NCBI GenBank assembly: GCA_030834965.1
Contig: JAUQWW010000039.1
Location: 1 to 64,000, forward strand
DNA from: Gallionellaceae bacterium
GTDB taxonomy: Bacteria > Pseudomonadota > Gammaproteobacteria > Burkholderiales > Gallionellaceae
Length of the DNA: 64,000 bases
Direction: 5' to 3'
The position numbers and the translations under genes were made by a program. A model generated the notes under the pieces. It ran no database searches and had not been told where the DNA came from. It worked only from the letters and a program-made list of their open reading frames with translations. Of the stretch, positions 51,818 through 64,000 are shown piece by piece; within the stretch, counting starts at the first letter, position 1; each line of letters starts with the position of its first letter.

Positions 51818-53141
51818 TTGCGTTGCCGCAATCGCGACGGCTCCCGGGCGTGGCGGTATCGGCGTGGTCCGGGTGTCAGGACAGGAGCTGTCCGCACTTG
51901 CCGAGGCGTTGCTGGGGAAGGAGATAGCCCCACGCCACGCAACTTACGCATCATTTCTCGATGCGCAAGGACAAATCATGGATCAGGGAATCGCCCTTTT
52001 CTTTCCTGCCCCGCATTCGTATACCGGCGAAGACGTGTTGGAATTGCAAGGGCATGGCGGCACAGCCGTGCTGCAGCTGGTATTGCAGAGATGTCTGGAA
52101 CTGGGTGCACGTCTCGCCCACCCGGGCGAATTTACCCAGCGTGCATTCCTTAACGATAAGCTTGATCTGGCGCAGGCGGAAAGTGTAGCCGACCTGATAG
52201 ATGCGACTACCAGCCAGGCTGCACGCAGTGCCATGCGTTCGCTGCTGGGCGAATTTTCTCAGGCGATCCACCGCTTGGTGGACGGATTGATTCAGTTACG
52301 CATGCTGGTCGAAGCGATGCTGGATTTCCCCGAGGAAGAGGTCGATGTGCCGGATATTACTCAGCGCGACAGGCAACTGGGCATGCTGCGTGATGAGTTG
52401 GATAGAATCCTTAATCTGGCACGGCAGGGCAGCCTGTTGCGCGAAGGAGCACACATCGTGCTGGTCGGGCAGCCCAATGTCGGCAAATCCAGCCTGCTTA
52501 ACTGCTTGAGTGGGGAGGAAGTGGCGCTGGTCAGCGAGATTCCAGGTACCACGCGCGATGTTATCCGCCAGGCTATCCAGATTGGTGGCGTGCCTTTTCA
52601 CATCATCGATACGGCCGGTTTGCGTGAAACACATGACGCGGTGGAGCAGATGGGCGTTGCGCGTACCCGCAGCACGCTGCAGAAAGCGGATGCCATCCTG
52701 ATTCTGCTGGATGCCAGTCTTGGCATGAGTGCGGACGATCGCAAAATTCTGAACGAGTTGCCAAGCAACATTCCCCGTCTGCACATTTTCAACAAGGTTG
52801 ACTTGCTTGCCCAGCCGGCGCACGTGGAGCAGCGGGATGGCGAATGCCATATTTATCTGTCTGCCAAGACCGGGGCGGGTCTGGATTTGCTGCGCAACAA
52901 ACTTCTGGCATTGATAGGCTGGCATCAGGAGGCTGGGGTATTCATGGCGCGGGAGCGCCATGTCCGCGCACTAATAGCAGCACGCGACCATCTAGTGCGC
53001 GCAGCGAAAGTGGTGAGCCAGGCGGAGTTTTTCGCCGAAGAATTGCGCCTTGCCCAGGATCATCTCAATTCCATTACCGGCGAATTCACAGCGGATGATC
53101 TCCTGGGCCAGATATTCAGCCGCTTCTGTATCGGCAAATGA
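51801..53141 (+). CDS. mnmE: tRNA modification GTPase MnmE
   Basis: A 446-aa GTPase that, with MnmG, makes the (c)mnm5 modification at wobble uridine 34 of tRNA. The N-terminal folate-binding domain begins [19 protein letters not shown]. The G domain has [16 protein letters not shown] (about residue 222) and DTAGLRE, and the protein ends with the catalytic FCIGK. The start is GTG, overlapping the yidC end by 17 bases. Confidence 0.96.
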   Translation: MPPKPDCVAAIATAPGRGGIGVVRVSGQELSALAEALLGKEIAPRHATYASFLDAQGQIMDQGIALFFPAPHSYTGEDVLELQGHGGTAVLQLVLQRCLELGARLAHPGEFTQRAFLNDKLDLAQAESVADLIDATTSQAARSAMRSLLGEFSQAIHRLVDGLIQLRMLVEAMLDFPEEEVDVPDITQRDRQLGMLRDELDRILNLARQGSLLREGAHIVLVGQPNVGKSSLLNCLSGEEVALVSEIPGTTRDVIRQAIQIGGVPFHIIDTAGLRETHDAVEQMGVARTRSTLQKADAILILLDASLGMSADDRKILNELPSNIPRLHIFNKVDLLAQPAHVEQRDGECHIYLSAKTGAGLDLLRNKLLALIGWHQEAGVFMARERHVRALIAARDHLVRAAKVVSQAEFFAEELRLAQDHLNSITGEFTADDLLGQIFSRFCIGK

Positions 53142-53153
53142 CAAGGCAAGGAT

Positions 53154-53169
53154 TGTTTCACGTGAAACA
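53154..53169. promoter_or_regulatory. parS centromere site (right copy)
   Basis: A second perfect TGTTTCACGTGAAACA, 12 bases after the mnmE stop and 6.5 kb to the right of the first copy. The two sites bracket the dnaA-rpmH strand switch. Confidence 0.93.
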
Positions 53170-53267
53170 TCCGAGCTGAAGCGCGCGGTTTTAGTGTAAA
53201 CATCATTTTGCTGTATCATGCGCGCCTTTGTTTCAATATGCAGGCAGCCGTTTCGCTAAGCAGACTG

Positions 53268-55187
53268 ATGGATTTCCCGAAAAATTTTGATGTAATCGTT
53301 GTGGGCGGCGGCCACGCCGGGACCGAGGCCGCGCTTGTCAGCGCGCGCATGGGCTGCACGACCTTGTTGCTAACGCACAACATTGAAACGCTCGGACTGA
53401 TGTCATGCAATCCGTCTATCGGCGGCATCGGCAAGGGGCATCTGGTCAAGGAGGTGGATGCCTTGGGCGGTGCCATGGCCGCGGCGACCGACGAAGCGGG
53501 CATCCAGTTTCGCATCCTTAACTCCTCCAAGGGCGCGGCGGTACGTGCCACACGCGCTCAGGCTGACCGCGCGCTGTACAAACAGGCCATCCGCAGCAGG
53601 CTGGAAAACCAGCCAAATCTCTGGTTGTTTCAACAGGCGGTAGATGATTTGCTGGTTGAGGGCGACCGGATATGTGGAGTCGTGACCCAATTGGGTTTGC
53701 GCTTTGCAGCAAAGACCGTGGTACTGACCACCGGAACCTTTCTGTCCGGCCTGATTCATGTCGGACAATCCAACTACCAGGCAGGGCGCGCGGGTGATCC
53801 CCCTTCTGTCAGCCTGGCGCACCGTCTGCGTGAGCTCAAGTTGCCGGTAGGCAGGCTGAAGACTGGCACGCCACCACGCATTGATGGCCGCAGCGTGAAT
53901 TATTCGGTAATGACCGAGCAACCCGGGGATACGCCGGTGCCGGTGTTTTCCTTTCTGGGGCGGGCACAGCAGCACCCGCAGCAACTGCCGTGCTGGATTA
54001 CTCACACCAACCTGCGCACACACGACATCATCCGGGGTGGTCTGGATCGCTCGCCGCTGTTTACCGGCGTGATCGAGGGAGTGGGGCCGCGCTATTGCCC
54101 GTCCATCGAAGACAAGATTACCCGCTTTGCTGACAAGGATGCACACCAGATTTTTCTGGAGCCGGAGGGGCTGAGCACCCATGAAATCTATCCGAATGGA
54201 ATTTCCACCAGCCTGCCATTTGATGTGCAGCTGGCCCTGGTGCGCTCCATCAAAGGCCTGGAAAATGCACATATTACGCGCCCCGGTTACGCCATCGAAT
54301 ATGATTATTTTGACCCGCGCAGCCTGAAGCGTTCGCTGGAAACCAAATCCATCGGGGGGCTGTTCTTTGCCGGCCAAATCAATGGTACGACGGGCTATGA
54401 AGAGGCTGCCGCACAAGGGCTGCTGGCGGGCCTCAACGCCGCATTGCAGGCGCACGGAAAAGAAAGCTGGTGTCCGCGCCGCGACGAGGCCTATCTGGGC
54501 GTGCTGGTAGATGACTTGATCACACGCGGGGTATCCGAACCCTATCGCATGTTTACCAGCCGGGCAGAATATCGTCTGCAATTGCGTGAAGACAATGCCG
54601 ACTTGCGCCTGACCGAGATTGGTCGCCAACTGGGCGTGGTGGATGACTTGCGCTGGCAGGCGTTCGAGCAGAAACGCGCTGCAATTGCGCGCGAACAGGA
54701 GCGGCTGAAATCTATCTGGGTCGGCCCCAAGTTGCTGGCGCAGCAAGACTCGGAACGCATATTGGGCAAAGCCATCGAGCGCGAGTATACGCTGCATGAG
54801 TTGTTGCGTCGCCCGGACGTAAGTTACACCAGTTTGATGACTCTGCCCGGGGCGGGTGAGCCGGTTTCCGATGAAATAGTAGCCGAGCAGGTGGAAATCC
54901 AGGCGAAATATCATGGCTATATCGAGCGCCAGCGCGATGAAATCGCGCGTCATGTGCAGCATGAAAATATGGCGCTGCCCGCAGCCATGGATTACCGCAC
55001 AGTGCATGGCCTGTCGATAGAGGTGCAGCAGAAACTCAACCAGCATAAACCCGAGACGATTGGGCAGGCTGCGCGCATTTCGGGGGTTACTCCGGCTGCA
55101 ATCTCTCTGTTGCTGGTGCACCTTAAACGCGGTTTTCAGGATAGCGCAAAAGTCCAGAATACCGAGAAAGTGCAGCAAAAAGCGTGA
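53268..55187 (+). CDS. mnmG: tRNA uridine 5-carboxymethylaminomethyl modification enzyme MnmG
   Basis: A 639-aa FAD protein (GidA), partner of MnmE. The FAD site is [21 protein letters not shown] near the N-terminus (cited in part). [31 protein letters not shown] and [17 protein letters not shown] follow. I start at ATG 53268 ([10 protein letters not shown]); an upstream frame adds 20 residues across the gap after parS. The stop overlaps the rsmG start as GTGA. Confidence 0.96.
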   Translation: MDFPKNFDVIVVGGGHAGTEAALVSARMGCTTLLLTHNIETLGLMSCNPSIGGIGKGHLVKEVDALGGAMAAATDEAGIQFRILNSSKGAAVRATRAQADRALYKQAIRSRLENQPNLWLFQQAVDDLLVEGDRICGVVTQLGLRFAAKTVVLTTGTFLSGLIHVGQSNYQAGRAGDPPSVSLAHRLRELKLPVGRLKTGTPPRIDGRSVNYSVMTEQPGDTPVPVFSFLGRAQQHPQQLPCWITHTNLRTHDIIRGGLDRSPLFTGVIEGVGPRYCPSIEDKITRFADKDAHQIFLEPEGLSTHEIYPNGISTSLPFDVQLALVRSIKGLENAHITRPGYAIEYDYFDPRSLKRSLETKSIGGLFFAGQINGTTGYEEAAAQGLLAGLNAALQAHGKESWCPRRDEAYLGVLVDDLITRGVSEPYRMFTSRAEYRLQLREDNADLRLTEIGRQLGVVDDLRWQAFEQKRAAIAREQERLKSIWVGPKLLAQQDSERILGKAIEREYTLHELLRRPDVSYTSLMTLPGAGEPVSDEIVAEQVEIQAKYHGYIERQRDEIARHVQHENMALPAAMDYRTVHGLSIEVQQKLNQHKPETIGQAARISGVTPAAISLLLVHLKRGFQDSAKVQNTEKVQQKA

Positions 55188-55807
55188 GCCAGGCACTCGA
55201 GCTGGAGCGCGGTATCGCGCAGCTTAAGCTGGATGTTGCGCCGGAACAGCAGCGAAAAATGCTGGACTATCTTGCGCTGCTGCAAAAATGGAACAGGGTT
55301 TATAACCTGACAGCAATCCGACAGCCGGAGCAGATGGTAAGCCATCACTTACTCGACAGCCTAGCTGTATTGCCGCATTTGTGGCCGGGGCGGTGGCTGG
55401 ATGTGGGGTGTGGCGCAGGGTTGCCCGGCTTGGTGCTGGCGCTGATGCGGCCGGAATGGACCTTCACCCTGCTGGACAGCAACAGCAAGAAAACCAGCTT
55501 TGTGCAGCAGGCGGTAATTCAGTTGGAGCTGCACAATGTAAGTGTTTGCTGTGTACGGGTGGAAGAATGGCAAACGGGCGGGAAGTTTGACGGAATTATT
55601 TCCCGCGCTTTTGCTGAGACAGCCGAATTCGCTGCACAGACGCGTCATTTGCTTGCGCAGGAAGGGCGTTGGGTTGCCATGAAGGGGTTGCCCTCAAATA
55701 AGGAGTTGGAATCCCTGCCGGCAAATGTCAGGGTGGAACGAGTCATTCCATTGCAGGTGCCTGGCCTGGATGCTGCACGGTGTTTGGTTATATTGAAAGC
55801 GACATGA
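55184..55807 (+). CDS. rsmG: 16S rRNA 7-methylguanosine methyltransferase RsmG
   Basis: A 207-aa SAM-dependent enzyme (GidB) methylating N7 of G527 in 16S rRNA. The SAM site is [17 protein letters not shown] (about residue 70), with [11 protein letters not shown] upstream and ISRAFAE downstream. The start is GTG, coupled to mnmG; the stop overlaps parA as ATGA. Confidence 0.95.
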   Translation: MSQALELERGIAQLKLDVAPEQQRKMLDYLALLQKWNRVYNLTAIRQPEQMVSHHLLDSLAVLPHLWPGRWLDVGCGAGLPGLVLALMRPEWTFTLLDSNSKKTSFVQQAVIQLELHNVSVCCVRVEEWQTGGKFDGIISRAFAETAEFAAQTRHLLAQEGRWVAMKGLPSNKELESLPANVRVERVIPLQVPGLDAARCLVILKAT

Positions 55808-56589
55808 AAATGGTCAAAGTATTAGCAATTGCCAACCAAAAAGGCGGGGTGGGTAAAACCACCACCACGGTCAATCTGGCAGCCAGCCTGGCTATCGCGA
55901 AGCAGCGCGTATTGCTGGTTGATCTCGACCCTCAGGGCAATGCCACCATGGGCAGTGGTATAGACAAGCGTGATTTGCCGGCGACCGTCTATCACATGCT
56001 GCTGGGGAGCAAAACATTGCATGAAGTTCGCCTGCATTCGACAACCGGAAAATATGACGTATTACCCGCTAATCGCGAACTGGCGGGTGCCGAGATCGAG
56101 ATGGTCGATTTGAAAGACCGTGAAAATCGGCTCAAGGATGCTCTGCAAGCAGTGGGAGCTGAATATGACTACATACTGATCGATTGTCCGCCCGCGCTGA
56201 ATCTGCTCACACTCAACGGACTGTGTGCGGCTAAATCGGTGATGATTCCGATGCAGTGTGAATATTATGCGCTGGAAGGTCTGAGCGATCTGGTCAATAC
56301 CATCCGCAAGGTGCGCGGGCAACTCAACCCTGACCTTGAAATCGAAGGTTTGCTGCGCACCATGTTTGATCCACGCAACACATTGGCGCAGCAGGTTTCG
56401 GAACAGCTGCAGCAGCATTTCGGCGATAAGGTTTACCGCACAGTCATTCCGCGCAACGTGCGTCTGGCGGAGGCGCCCAGTTATGGCGTGCCGGTGCTTT
56501 ACCATGACAAGCTCTCCAAGGGCACGCAGGCTTATCTGGCTCTGGCCGGCGAATTGCTCAACAATGCGAAGCAGCCCGCACAGGCTTAA
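55804..56589 (+). CDS. parA: Chromosome partitioning ATPase ParA (Soj)
   Basis: A 261-aa deviant-Walker ATPase. The P-loop is NQKGGVGKTTTTVNLAASL at the N-terminus, Walker B DLDPQGNATMG, and YDYILIDCPPALN follows. It moves ParB-parS complexes during segregation. ATG 55804 overlaps the rsmG stop; the second ATG (55810) is an alternative start. It is the short chromosomal type without an N-terminal DNA-binding domain. Confidence 0.95.
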   Translation: MKMVKVLAIANQKGGVGKTTTTVNLAASLAIAKQRVLLVDLDPQGNATMGSGIDKRDLPATVYHMLLGSKTLHEVRLHSTTGKYDVLPANRELAGAEIEMVDLKDRENRLKDALQAVGAEYDYILIDCPPALNLLTLNGLCAAKSVMIPMQCEYYALEGLSDLVNTIRKVRGQLNPDLEIEGLLRTMFDPRNTLAQQVSEQLQQHFGDKVYRTVIPRNVRLAEAPSYGVPVLYHDKLSKGTQAYLALAGELLNNAKQPAQA

Positions 56590-56604
56590 TAAGAAGGAAA
56601 CGAA

Positions 56605-57462
56605 ATGGCAAAACCAAACAAAGGACTGGGGCGCGGCTTGGATGCGCTGTTGTCAGGCAACGCCAAGGAACAAGATGACGTCTTAAGCGAGATGAAAGTT
56701 GGCCAACTCAAGCCTGGCAAGTACCAGCCGCGCAGTCGCATGGACGAAGCTTCGCTCAATGAGCTGGCTGCCTCGATCAAGGTGCAAGGCGTGATGCAGC
56801 CTATCCTGGCGCGCATGTTGCCGGATGGCAGTCACGAAATTATTGCCGGGGAGCGTCGCTGGCGCGCTGCGCAACTTGCCGGCCTGGAGCGGGTACCCGT
56901 TCTGGTGCGCAAGGTGGCGGATAATGCTGCGCTGGCCATGGCGCTGATTGAAAATATCCAGCGCGAAGATCTCAATCCTCTGGAAGAGGCGGTAGGCATC
57001 CAGCGCCTGATCGATGAATTCAAAATGACCCACCAGGCGGCCGCTGATGCGGTTGGGCGTTCGCGTAGTGCAGCGAGCAACCTGCTGCGCCTGCTTAAAC
57101 TGCCACAAAGAATCCAGTCCATGCTGATGAAAGGCAGCCTTGACATGGGGCACGCCCGCGCGCTGCTGGCGCTTGATGGCGCACACCAGATCACGCTCGC
57201 GAATAAAATTGAGGTAAATGGGCTTTCGGTGCGGGAGGCAGAAAAATTGGTGCAGGAGCTGTTGAACCCCGCGCCCAAGCACAAGAAGGCAAAACCCAGC
57301 CGCGATATTGTCCGGTTACAGGAAAAGATCGCGGACCGGCTCGGCACAAAAGTCGGAATAGTTCATGGCGCAAAGGGTGCAGGTAAGTTGATAATCGAAT
57401 ATAAAACCCTCGAGCAGCTTGATGGAATCCTTGCAGTAATGGGTGTGCAAGACCACGAATAA
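56605..57462 (+). CDS. parB: Chromosome partitioning protein ParB (Spo0J)
   Basis: A 285-aa parS-binding CTP switch protein. The N-terminus KGLGRGLDALLS is typical. The CTPase motif is IIAGERRWRAAQLAGL (about residue 75), and the helix-turn-helix lies around THQAAADAVGRSRSAASNLLRLL. The C-terminal dimerisation part follows a basic linker. It is preceded by AAGAAGG. Its two target sites are at 46620 and 53154. Confidence 0.96.
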   Translation: MAKPNKGLGRGLDALLSGNAKEQDDVLSEMKVGQLKPGKYQPRSRMDEASLNELAASIKVQGVMQPILARMLPDGSHEIIAGERRWRAAQLAGLERVPVLVRKVADNAALAMALIENIQREDLNPLEEAVGIQRLIDEFKMTHQAAADAVGRSRSAASNLLRLLKLPQRIQSMLMKGSLDMGHARALLALDGAHQITLANKIEVNGLSVREAEKLVQELLNPAPKHKKAKPSRDIVRLQEKIADRLGTKVGIVHGAKGAGKLIIEYKTLEQLDGILAVMGVQDHE

Positions 57463-57473
57463 GCTATAAACGT

Positions 57474-57502
57474 TTGACAGCTTTTTTATATGTTGTTACG
57501 AT
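57474..57502 (+). promoter_or_regulatory. Sigma-70 promoter of the atp operon
   Basis: Consensus TTGACA, 17 bases, TACGAT, just after the parB stop; initiation at about 57509, 18 bases before the atpI ATG. Confidence 0.75.
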
Positions 57503-57526
57503 TCGAAATTGGGTTGGGTAAGCATT

Positions 57527-59025
<1,499 letters not shown>

Positions 59026-59082
59026 TAATCCGGGTGAAAGCAGTTTCAACGCCGTGTTTAACAAACAAATAAAGGTTCTTGC

Positions 59083-59553
59083 ATGAATATTAATGCGACC
59101 CTTCTCGGCCAGACGATCATGTTTGCGATGTTCGTGTGGTTTTGCATGAAGTTTGTATGGCCGCCAATTATGGCGGCGCTGGATGCACGCAAAAAGCAGA
59201 TAGCAGATGGTCTTGCGGCTGGAGAGCGCGGCAAGCACGATCTGGAATTGGCTGCCAAGCGTTCCGCCGAGCTTCTGCGTGAGGCCAAGGAAAAGGCAGC
59301 CGATATCATTGCGCAGGGTGACAAGCGCGCCAGCGAGATCGTTGAAGAAGCCAAGGCGCAAGCGAAGGCAGAGCATGATCGAATCGTTGCTGCAGGCAAG
59401 GCCGAGGTTGATCAAGAAGTATTTCGCGCCAAGGAGCAAATACGCACGCAGGTTTCTGCTATTGCATTGGCAGGTGCGGGCAAAATTCTGGGGCGCGAAA
59501 TTGATGCCAAGGCGCACAACGACCTGCTTGAAAAACTAGTCGCGGAAATCTAA
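59083..59553 (+). CDS. atpF: ATP synthase subunit b
   Basis: A 156-aa peripheral stalk subunit: one N-terminal membrane helix ([20 protein letters not shown]) and then a long charged coiled coil. Only one b gene is present, so a homodimer is expected. Confidence 0.95.
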   Translation: MNINATLLGQTIMFAMFVWFCMKFVWPPIMAALDARKKQIADGLAAGERGKHDLELAAKRSAELLREAKEKAADIIAQGDKRASEIVEEAKAQAKAEHDRIVAAGKAEVDQEVFRAKEQIRTQVSAIALAGAGKILGREIDAKAHNDLLEKLVAEI

Positions 59554-59558
59554 TCACT

Positions 59559-60092
59559 ATGGCCGAAGCAATCACCGTCGCACGCCCCTATGCCATAGCC
59601 GCATTCGACGAGGCGAGCAAGCTCAACGATCTGAAGGGCTGGTCGGACATGCTGCAGTCCGCTGCGCATGCCGTGCTCAACCCGGAAGCTCGCGCGCTCA
59701 TCACCAGCCCCAGAGTGCCCAGAGCCCAGCTCGAAGACTTGATGCTGGCACTGAGCGGCGACAAATTAAGTGCGGCAGCGCAAAATTTCATCAGATTATT
59801 GGTGGAGAATCAGCGCTTGATCTTGTTGCCTGAAATTGCCGTGATGTTTGAATCCATGCGCGCTGAAGCAGAAAAGAGCGTAGATGTCGTAGTGACTTCA
59901 GCCTTTGATTTGAATGAGCCGCAAAAGCAAAAAATTACTGCGGCAATGAAAAGCCGCATGGGTCGTGAAATCAGGCTCAGCTGCGAAATTGACCGTGAAT
60001 TGCTGGGCGGGGTCATTATCCGCACCGGGGACAAAGTCATAGACGGTTCCGCACGCACCCACCTATCCGAGTTAGCCAACGCGCTGGCTTGA
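59559..60092 (+). CDS. atpH: ATP synthase subunit delta
   Basis: A 177-aa stator subunit linking the b dimer to F1. It starts [19 protein letters not shown] and ends with the typical [19 protein letters not shown] segment. It lies 5 bases after atpF. Confidence 0.95.
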   Translation: MAEAITVARPYAIAAFDEASKLNDLKGWSDMLQSAAHAVLNPEARALITSPRVPRAQLEDLMLALSGDKLSAAAQNFIRLLVENQRLILLPEIAVMFESMRAEAEKSVDVVVTSAFDLNEPQKQKITAAMKSRMGREIRLSCEIDRELLGGVIIRTGDKVIDGSARTHLSELANALA

Positions 60093-60123
60093 TGACAGAT
60101 TTATCGAAATTAAGGAAAAGCAG

Positions 60124-61665
60124 ATGAAGCTCAACCCTTCTGAAATTAGTGATTTGATCCGCAGCCGCATCGAGAATTTTGAGGCGCTGACACAGGCTCG
60201 CACCGAAGGCACCGTCGTCAGCGTGACTGACGGTATCGTGCGCGTTCACGGTTTGTCCGATGTGATGCAGGGTGAGATGCTGGAATTCCCCGGCAACACT
60301 TTCGGTCTTGCGCTGAACCTGGAGCGTGACTCCGTCGGTGCAGTGGTGCTGGGCGAATATGAGCACATCACCGAGGGCGACACGGTCAAGTGCACCGGCC
60401 GCATTCTGGAAGTGCCGGTCGGTCCCGAGCTGAGAGGCCGTGTTGTTAACGCGCTGGGCCAGCCGATAGACGGCAAGGGTCCGATCAATGCCAAAATGAC
60501 CGACAAGGTCGAGAAGGTGGCACCGGGCGTGATCGCGCGTAAGTCGGTTGACCAGCCCGTACAGACTGGCCTGAAGTCCATTGACTCCATGGTGCCAATC
60601 GGTCGCGGCCAGCGCGAACTGATCATTGGTGACCGCCAGACCGGCAAGACTGCCGTAGCAGTGGACGCGATCATCAACCAGAAAGGTCAGAACATGACCT
60701 GTATCTACGTGGCGATCGGACAGAAGGCGTCCACCATTGCCAACGTGGTGCGCAAGCTGGAAGAGCACGGCGCGATGGGATACACCATCGTCGTGGCCGC
60801 CACCGCTTCCGATTCAGCCGCGATGCAGTTCCTGGCCCCGTACGCTGGCTGCACCATGGGCGAATATTTCCGCGACCGCGGCGAAGATGCGCTGATCGTG
60901 TACGACGACCTGACCAAGCAAGCCTGGGCTTATCGTCAGATTTCGTTGCTGTTGCGTCGTCCGCCGGGCCGCGAGGCTTATCCGGGCGACGTGTTCTATT
61001 TGCACTCGCGCCTGCTGGAGCGTGCCGCACGCGTTAATGCCGACTACGTGGAAGCGTTCACTAAAGGCGAAATCAAGGGCAAGACCGGTTCTCTGACTGC
61101 TCTACCGGTGATCGAAACCGCCGCGGGCGACGTGTCTGCGTTTGTGCCGACCAACGTAATTTCCATTACCGACGGCCAGATCTTCCTGGAAACTGACTTG
61201 TTCAACGCGGGTATCCGCCCCGCGATCAACGCCGGTATTTCCGTATCTCGCGTGGGTGGTGCAGCACAGACCAAGGTCATCAAGAAGCTGGGCGGCGGTG
61301 TGCGTCTGGCACTTGCACAATACCGTGAACTGGCGGCGTTCGCGCAATTCGCATCCGACCTGGATGAGGCCACCCGCAAGCAACTTGAGCGTGGTCGCCT
61401 GGTTATGGAACTGATGAAGCAGTTGCAATACTCGCCAATGTCTGTCGCCGAAATGGCGGTGACTCTGTTCGCGGTGAACAAGGGCTATTTCGATGACGTG
61501 GAAGTGAAGAAAGCGCTGGCCTTCGAGTCCGCCCTGCACACTTTCCTCAAATCCAAGCACGCCACCATCATGGATGCGATTCAGTCCACCAAGGACTTAT
61601 CCGCTGACAACGAAAAGGCATTGGCCGCAGCTGTCGAAGCTTTCAAGTCCACGGGTGTTTACTAA
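60124..61665 (+). CDS. atpA: ATP synthase subunit alpha
   Basis: A 513-aa regulatory nucleotide-binding F1 subunit. The P-loop is [17 protein letters not shown] (about residue 170) and the arginine finger region is [14 protein letters not shown]. It is preceded by an AGGAAAAGCAG ribosome-binding site. The length is normal. Confidence 0.97.
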   Translation: MKLNPSEISDLIRSRIENFEALTQARTEGTVVSVTDGIVRVHGLSDVMQGEMLEFPGNTFGLALNLERDSVGAVVLGEYEHITEGDTVKCTGRILEVPVGPELRGRVVNALGQPIDGKGPINAKMTDKVEKVAPGVIARKSVDQPVQTGLKSIDSMVPIGRGQRELIIGDRQTGKTAVAVDAIINQKGQNMTCIYVAIGQKASTIANVVRKLEEHGAMGYTIVVAATASDSAAMQFLAPYAGCTMGEYFRDRGEDALIVYDDLTKQAWAYRQISLLLRRPPGREAYPGDVFYLHSRLLERAARVNADYVEAFTKGEIKGKTGSLTALPVIETAAGDVSAFVPTNVISITDGQIFLETDLFNAGIRPAINAGISVSRVGGAAQTKVIKKLGGGVRLALAQYRELAAFAQFASDLDEATRKQLERGRLVMELMKQLQYSPMSVAEMAVTLFAVNKGYFDDVEVKKALAFESALHTFLKSKHATIMDAIQSTKDLSADNEKALAAAVEAFKSTGVY

Positions 61666-61679
61666 AACTGGGGTGAACT

Positions 61680-62546
61680 ATGCCGGGCAGTAAGGAAATA
61701 CGCGCCAAAATCAAGAGCGTTGAAAATACGCGCAAGATCACGCGCGCCATGGAAATGGTGGCCGCGTCCAAAATGCGCAAGGCGCAGGAGCGGATGCGCG
61801 CAGCTCGCCCCTATGCGGAGAAAATCCGCCAGGTTGCTGCGCATTTGTCGCGTGCTAACCCGGAATACAAGCACCCCTTTCTGGTCAAGCGTGATGCAAT
61901 CAAGAATGTCGGTCTCATCATTGTCACCTCCGACAAAGGCTTGTGCGGCGGCCTGAATACCAACCTGTTGCGCCTGGTTGTTGGACGCATGAAGGAGTTT
62001 GAAGGACAGGGCAAGGGGATCAATGTTTGCCCGATCGGCAACAAAGGCTTCGGCTTTATGAACCGCCTCGGCGCCAATGTACGTTCGCACCTGACAGGAT
62101 TGGGAGATACTCCCCACATCGAGAAACTGATCGGTGCGGTAAAGATCATGCTGGATGCCTATGTGGCAGGCGAGATAGACGCCATTTACCTCAGCTACAA
62201 CAGCTTCATCAACACCATGAAACAGGAGCCCCGCGTGGAGCAACTGTTGCCGCTTGCCAGCGAAAAGCTGGAAACGACCAGCGGTGTGACCTGGGATTAC
62301 ATATACGAGCCCGGTGCCAAGGAGGTGGTGGATGCATTGCTGGTGCGTTACATCGAGTCACTGGTCTATAACGCCGTGACCGAAAATCAGGCATCCGAAC
62401 AGAGTGCACGTATGGTGGCGATGAAAGCCGCTTCCGACAACGCCAAGAGCGTCATCGGCGAACTCAAACTGGTTTACAACAAGGCGCGTCAAGCTGCGAT
62501 TACCAAGGAAATTTCCGAGATCGTAGGTGGAGCTGCTGCTGTTTAA
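61680..62546 (+). CDS. atpG: ATP synthase subunit gamma
   Basis: A 288-aa central rotor shaft. It starts [20 protein letters not shown], has [15 protein letters not shown] at about residue 85, and ends in the conserved [20 protein letters not shown]. All parts are present. Confidence 0.97.
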   Translation: MPGSKEIRAKIKSVENTRKITRAMEMVAASKMRKAQERMRAARPYAEKIRQVAAHLSRANPEYKHPFLVKRDAIKNVGLIIVTSDKGLCGGLNTNLLRLVVGRMKEFEGQGKGINVCPIGNKGFGFMNRLGANVRSHLTGLGDTPHIEKLIGAVKIMLDAYVAGEIDAIYLSYNSFINTMKQEPRVEQLLPLASEKLETTSGVTWDYIYEPGAKEVVDALLVRYIESLVYNAVTENQASEQSARMVAMKAASDNAKSVIGELKLVYNKARQAAITKEISEIVGGAAAV

Positions 62547-62558
62547 GAATTAATGTAA

Positions 62559-63971
<1,413 letters not shown>

Positions 63972-63990
63972 TACGACAACCGAGGTAAAT

Positions 63991-64000
63991 ATGGCAATGA
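63991..64000 (+). CDS. atpC: ATP synthase subunit epsilon, start only (cut by window edge)
   Basis: The first codons (MAM) of a gene follow atpD by 19 bases, after a GAGGTAAAT ribosome-binding site. atpC always follows atpD in this operon type, so the call rests on position. Confidence 0.75.

Noticed and set aside
53403-55196. 597-codon minus-strand open frame opposite mnmG (and a similar 409-codon frame opposite atpD at 62685-63914).
   Set aside because: Both lie exactly opposite highly conserved genes and have no recognisable domain; they are codon-bias shadows.

Overview
The window looks like a chromosomal segment around the replication origin of a betaproteobacterium. By protein flavour and gene order I would place it in or near Nitrosomonadales/Gallionellaceae; that placement is inference, not a search result. 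Base composition is moderate in most housekeeping genes. It falls clearly in the middle of a polysaccharide locus (about 23-34 kb) and is sharply higher in the first ~1 kb.

Layout. (1) 1-~1010: very GC-rich DNA carrying the 3' part of a foreign-looking hemB and the first half of hemL; composition changes inside hemL, suggesting an assembly chimera or a recombination junction. (2) 1-11 kb: engB, a second complete hemB, a pyrimidine-dimer glycosylase, cytochrome b561, glnA, a cation diffusion facilitator, a rhodanese, uppP, and thiC behind a TPP riboswitch. Between engB and hemB, on the minus strand, lies a strong candidate for an unannotated small RNA: sigma-E-like promoter, three stem-loops with pyrimidine-rich anti-Shine-Dalgarno-like loops or tails, and an intrinsic terminator. 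(3) 11-16 kb: a VapBC/FitAB-type toxin-antitoxin pair and two solo AAA/DUF4143 ATPases, each with a perfect palindrome just upstream, plus an orphan structured leader (13.3-13.6 kb) whose gene appears to have been lost. (4) 13.6-44.2 kb, all minus strand: a large Wzy-dependent exopolysaccharide locus. In transcription order it holds an outer-membrane barrel, Wza-like exporter, Wzz-like chain-length protein, UDP-glucose dehydrogenase, uronate epimerase, AsnB-type amidotransferase, two methyltransferases, flippase, a gene remnant, a methyltransferase, Wzy polymerase, two glycosyltransferases, another methyltransferase, two tiny membrane proteins, a PAPS-type sulfotransferase, an arylsulfotransferase-like propeller, a glycosyltransferase, a methyltransferase, two more AsnB proteins, a glycosyltransferase and a WecA/MraY-type initiating transferase. 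Together these suggest a uronic-acid polymer that may be amidated, methylated and possibly sulfated. (5) 44.2-64 kb: gyrB, dnaN and dnaA leftward; rpmH, rnpA, yidD, yidC, mnmE, mnmG, rsmG, parA, parB and atpIBEFHAGD(C) rightward. The strand switch between dnaA and rpmH, DnaA boxes and two perfect parS sites mark the origin region.

Many genes in the polysaccharide locus overlap by ATGA/TTGA/TAATG, so it probably behaves as one or a few long operons, with internal control at a 19-bp hairpin and a TATAAT upstream of ugd. No tRNA, rRNA, CRISPR array, integrase or complete insertion sequence was seen.
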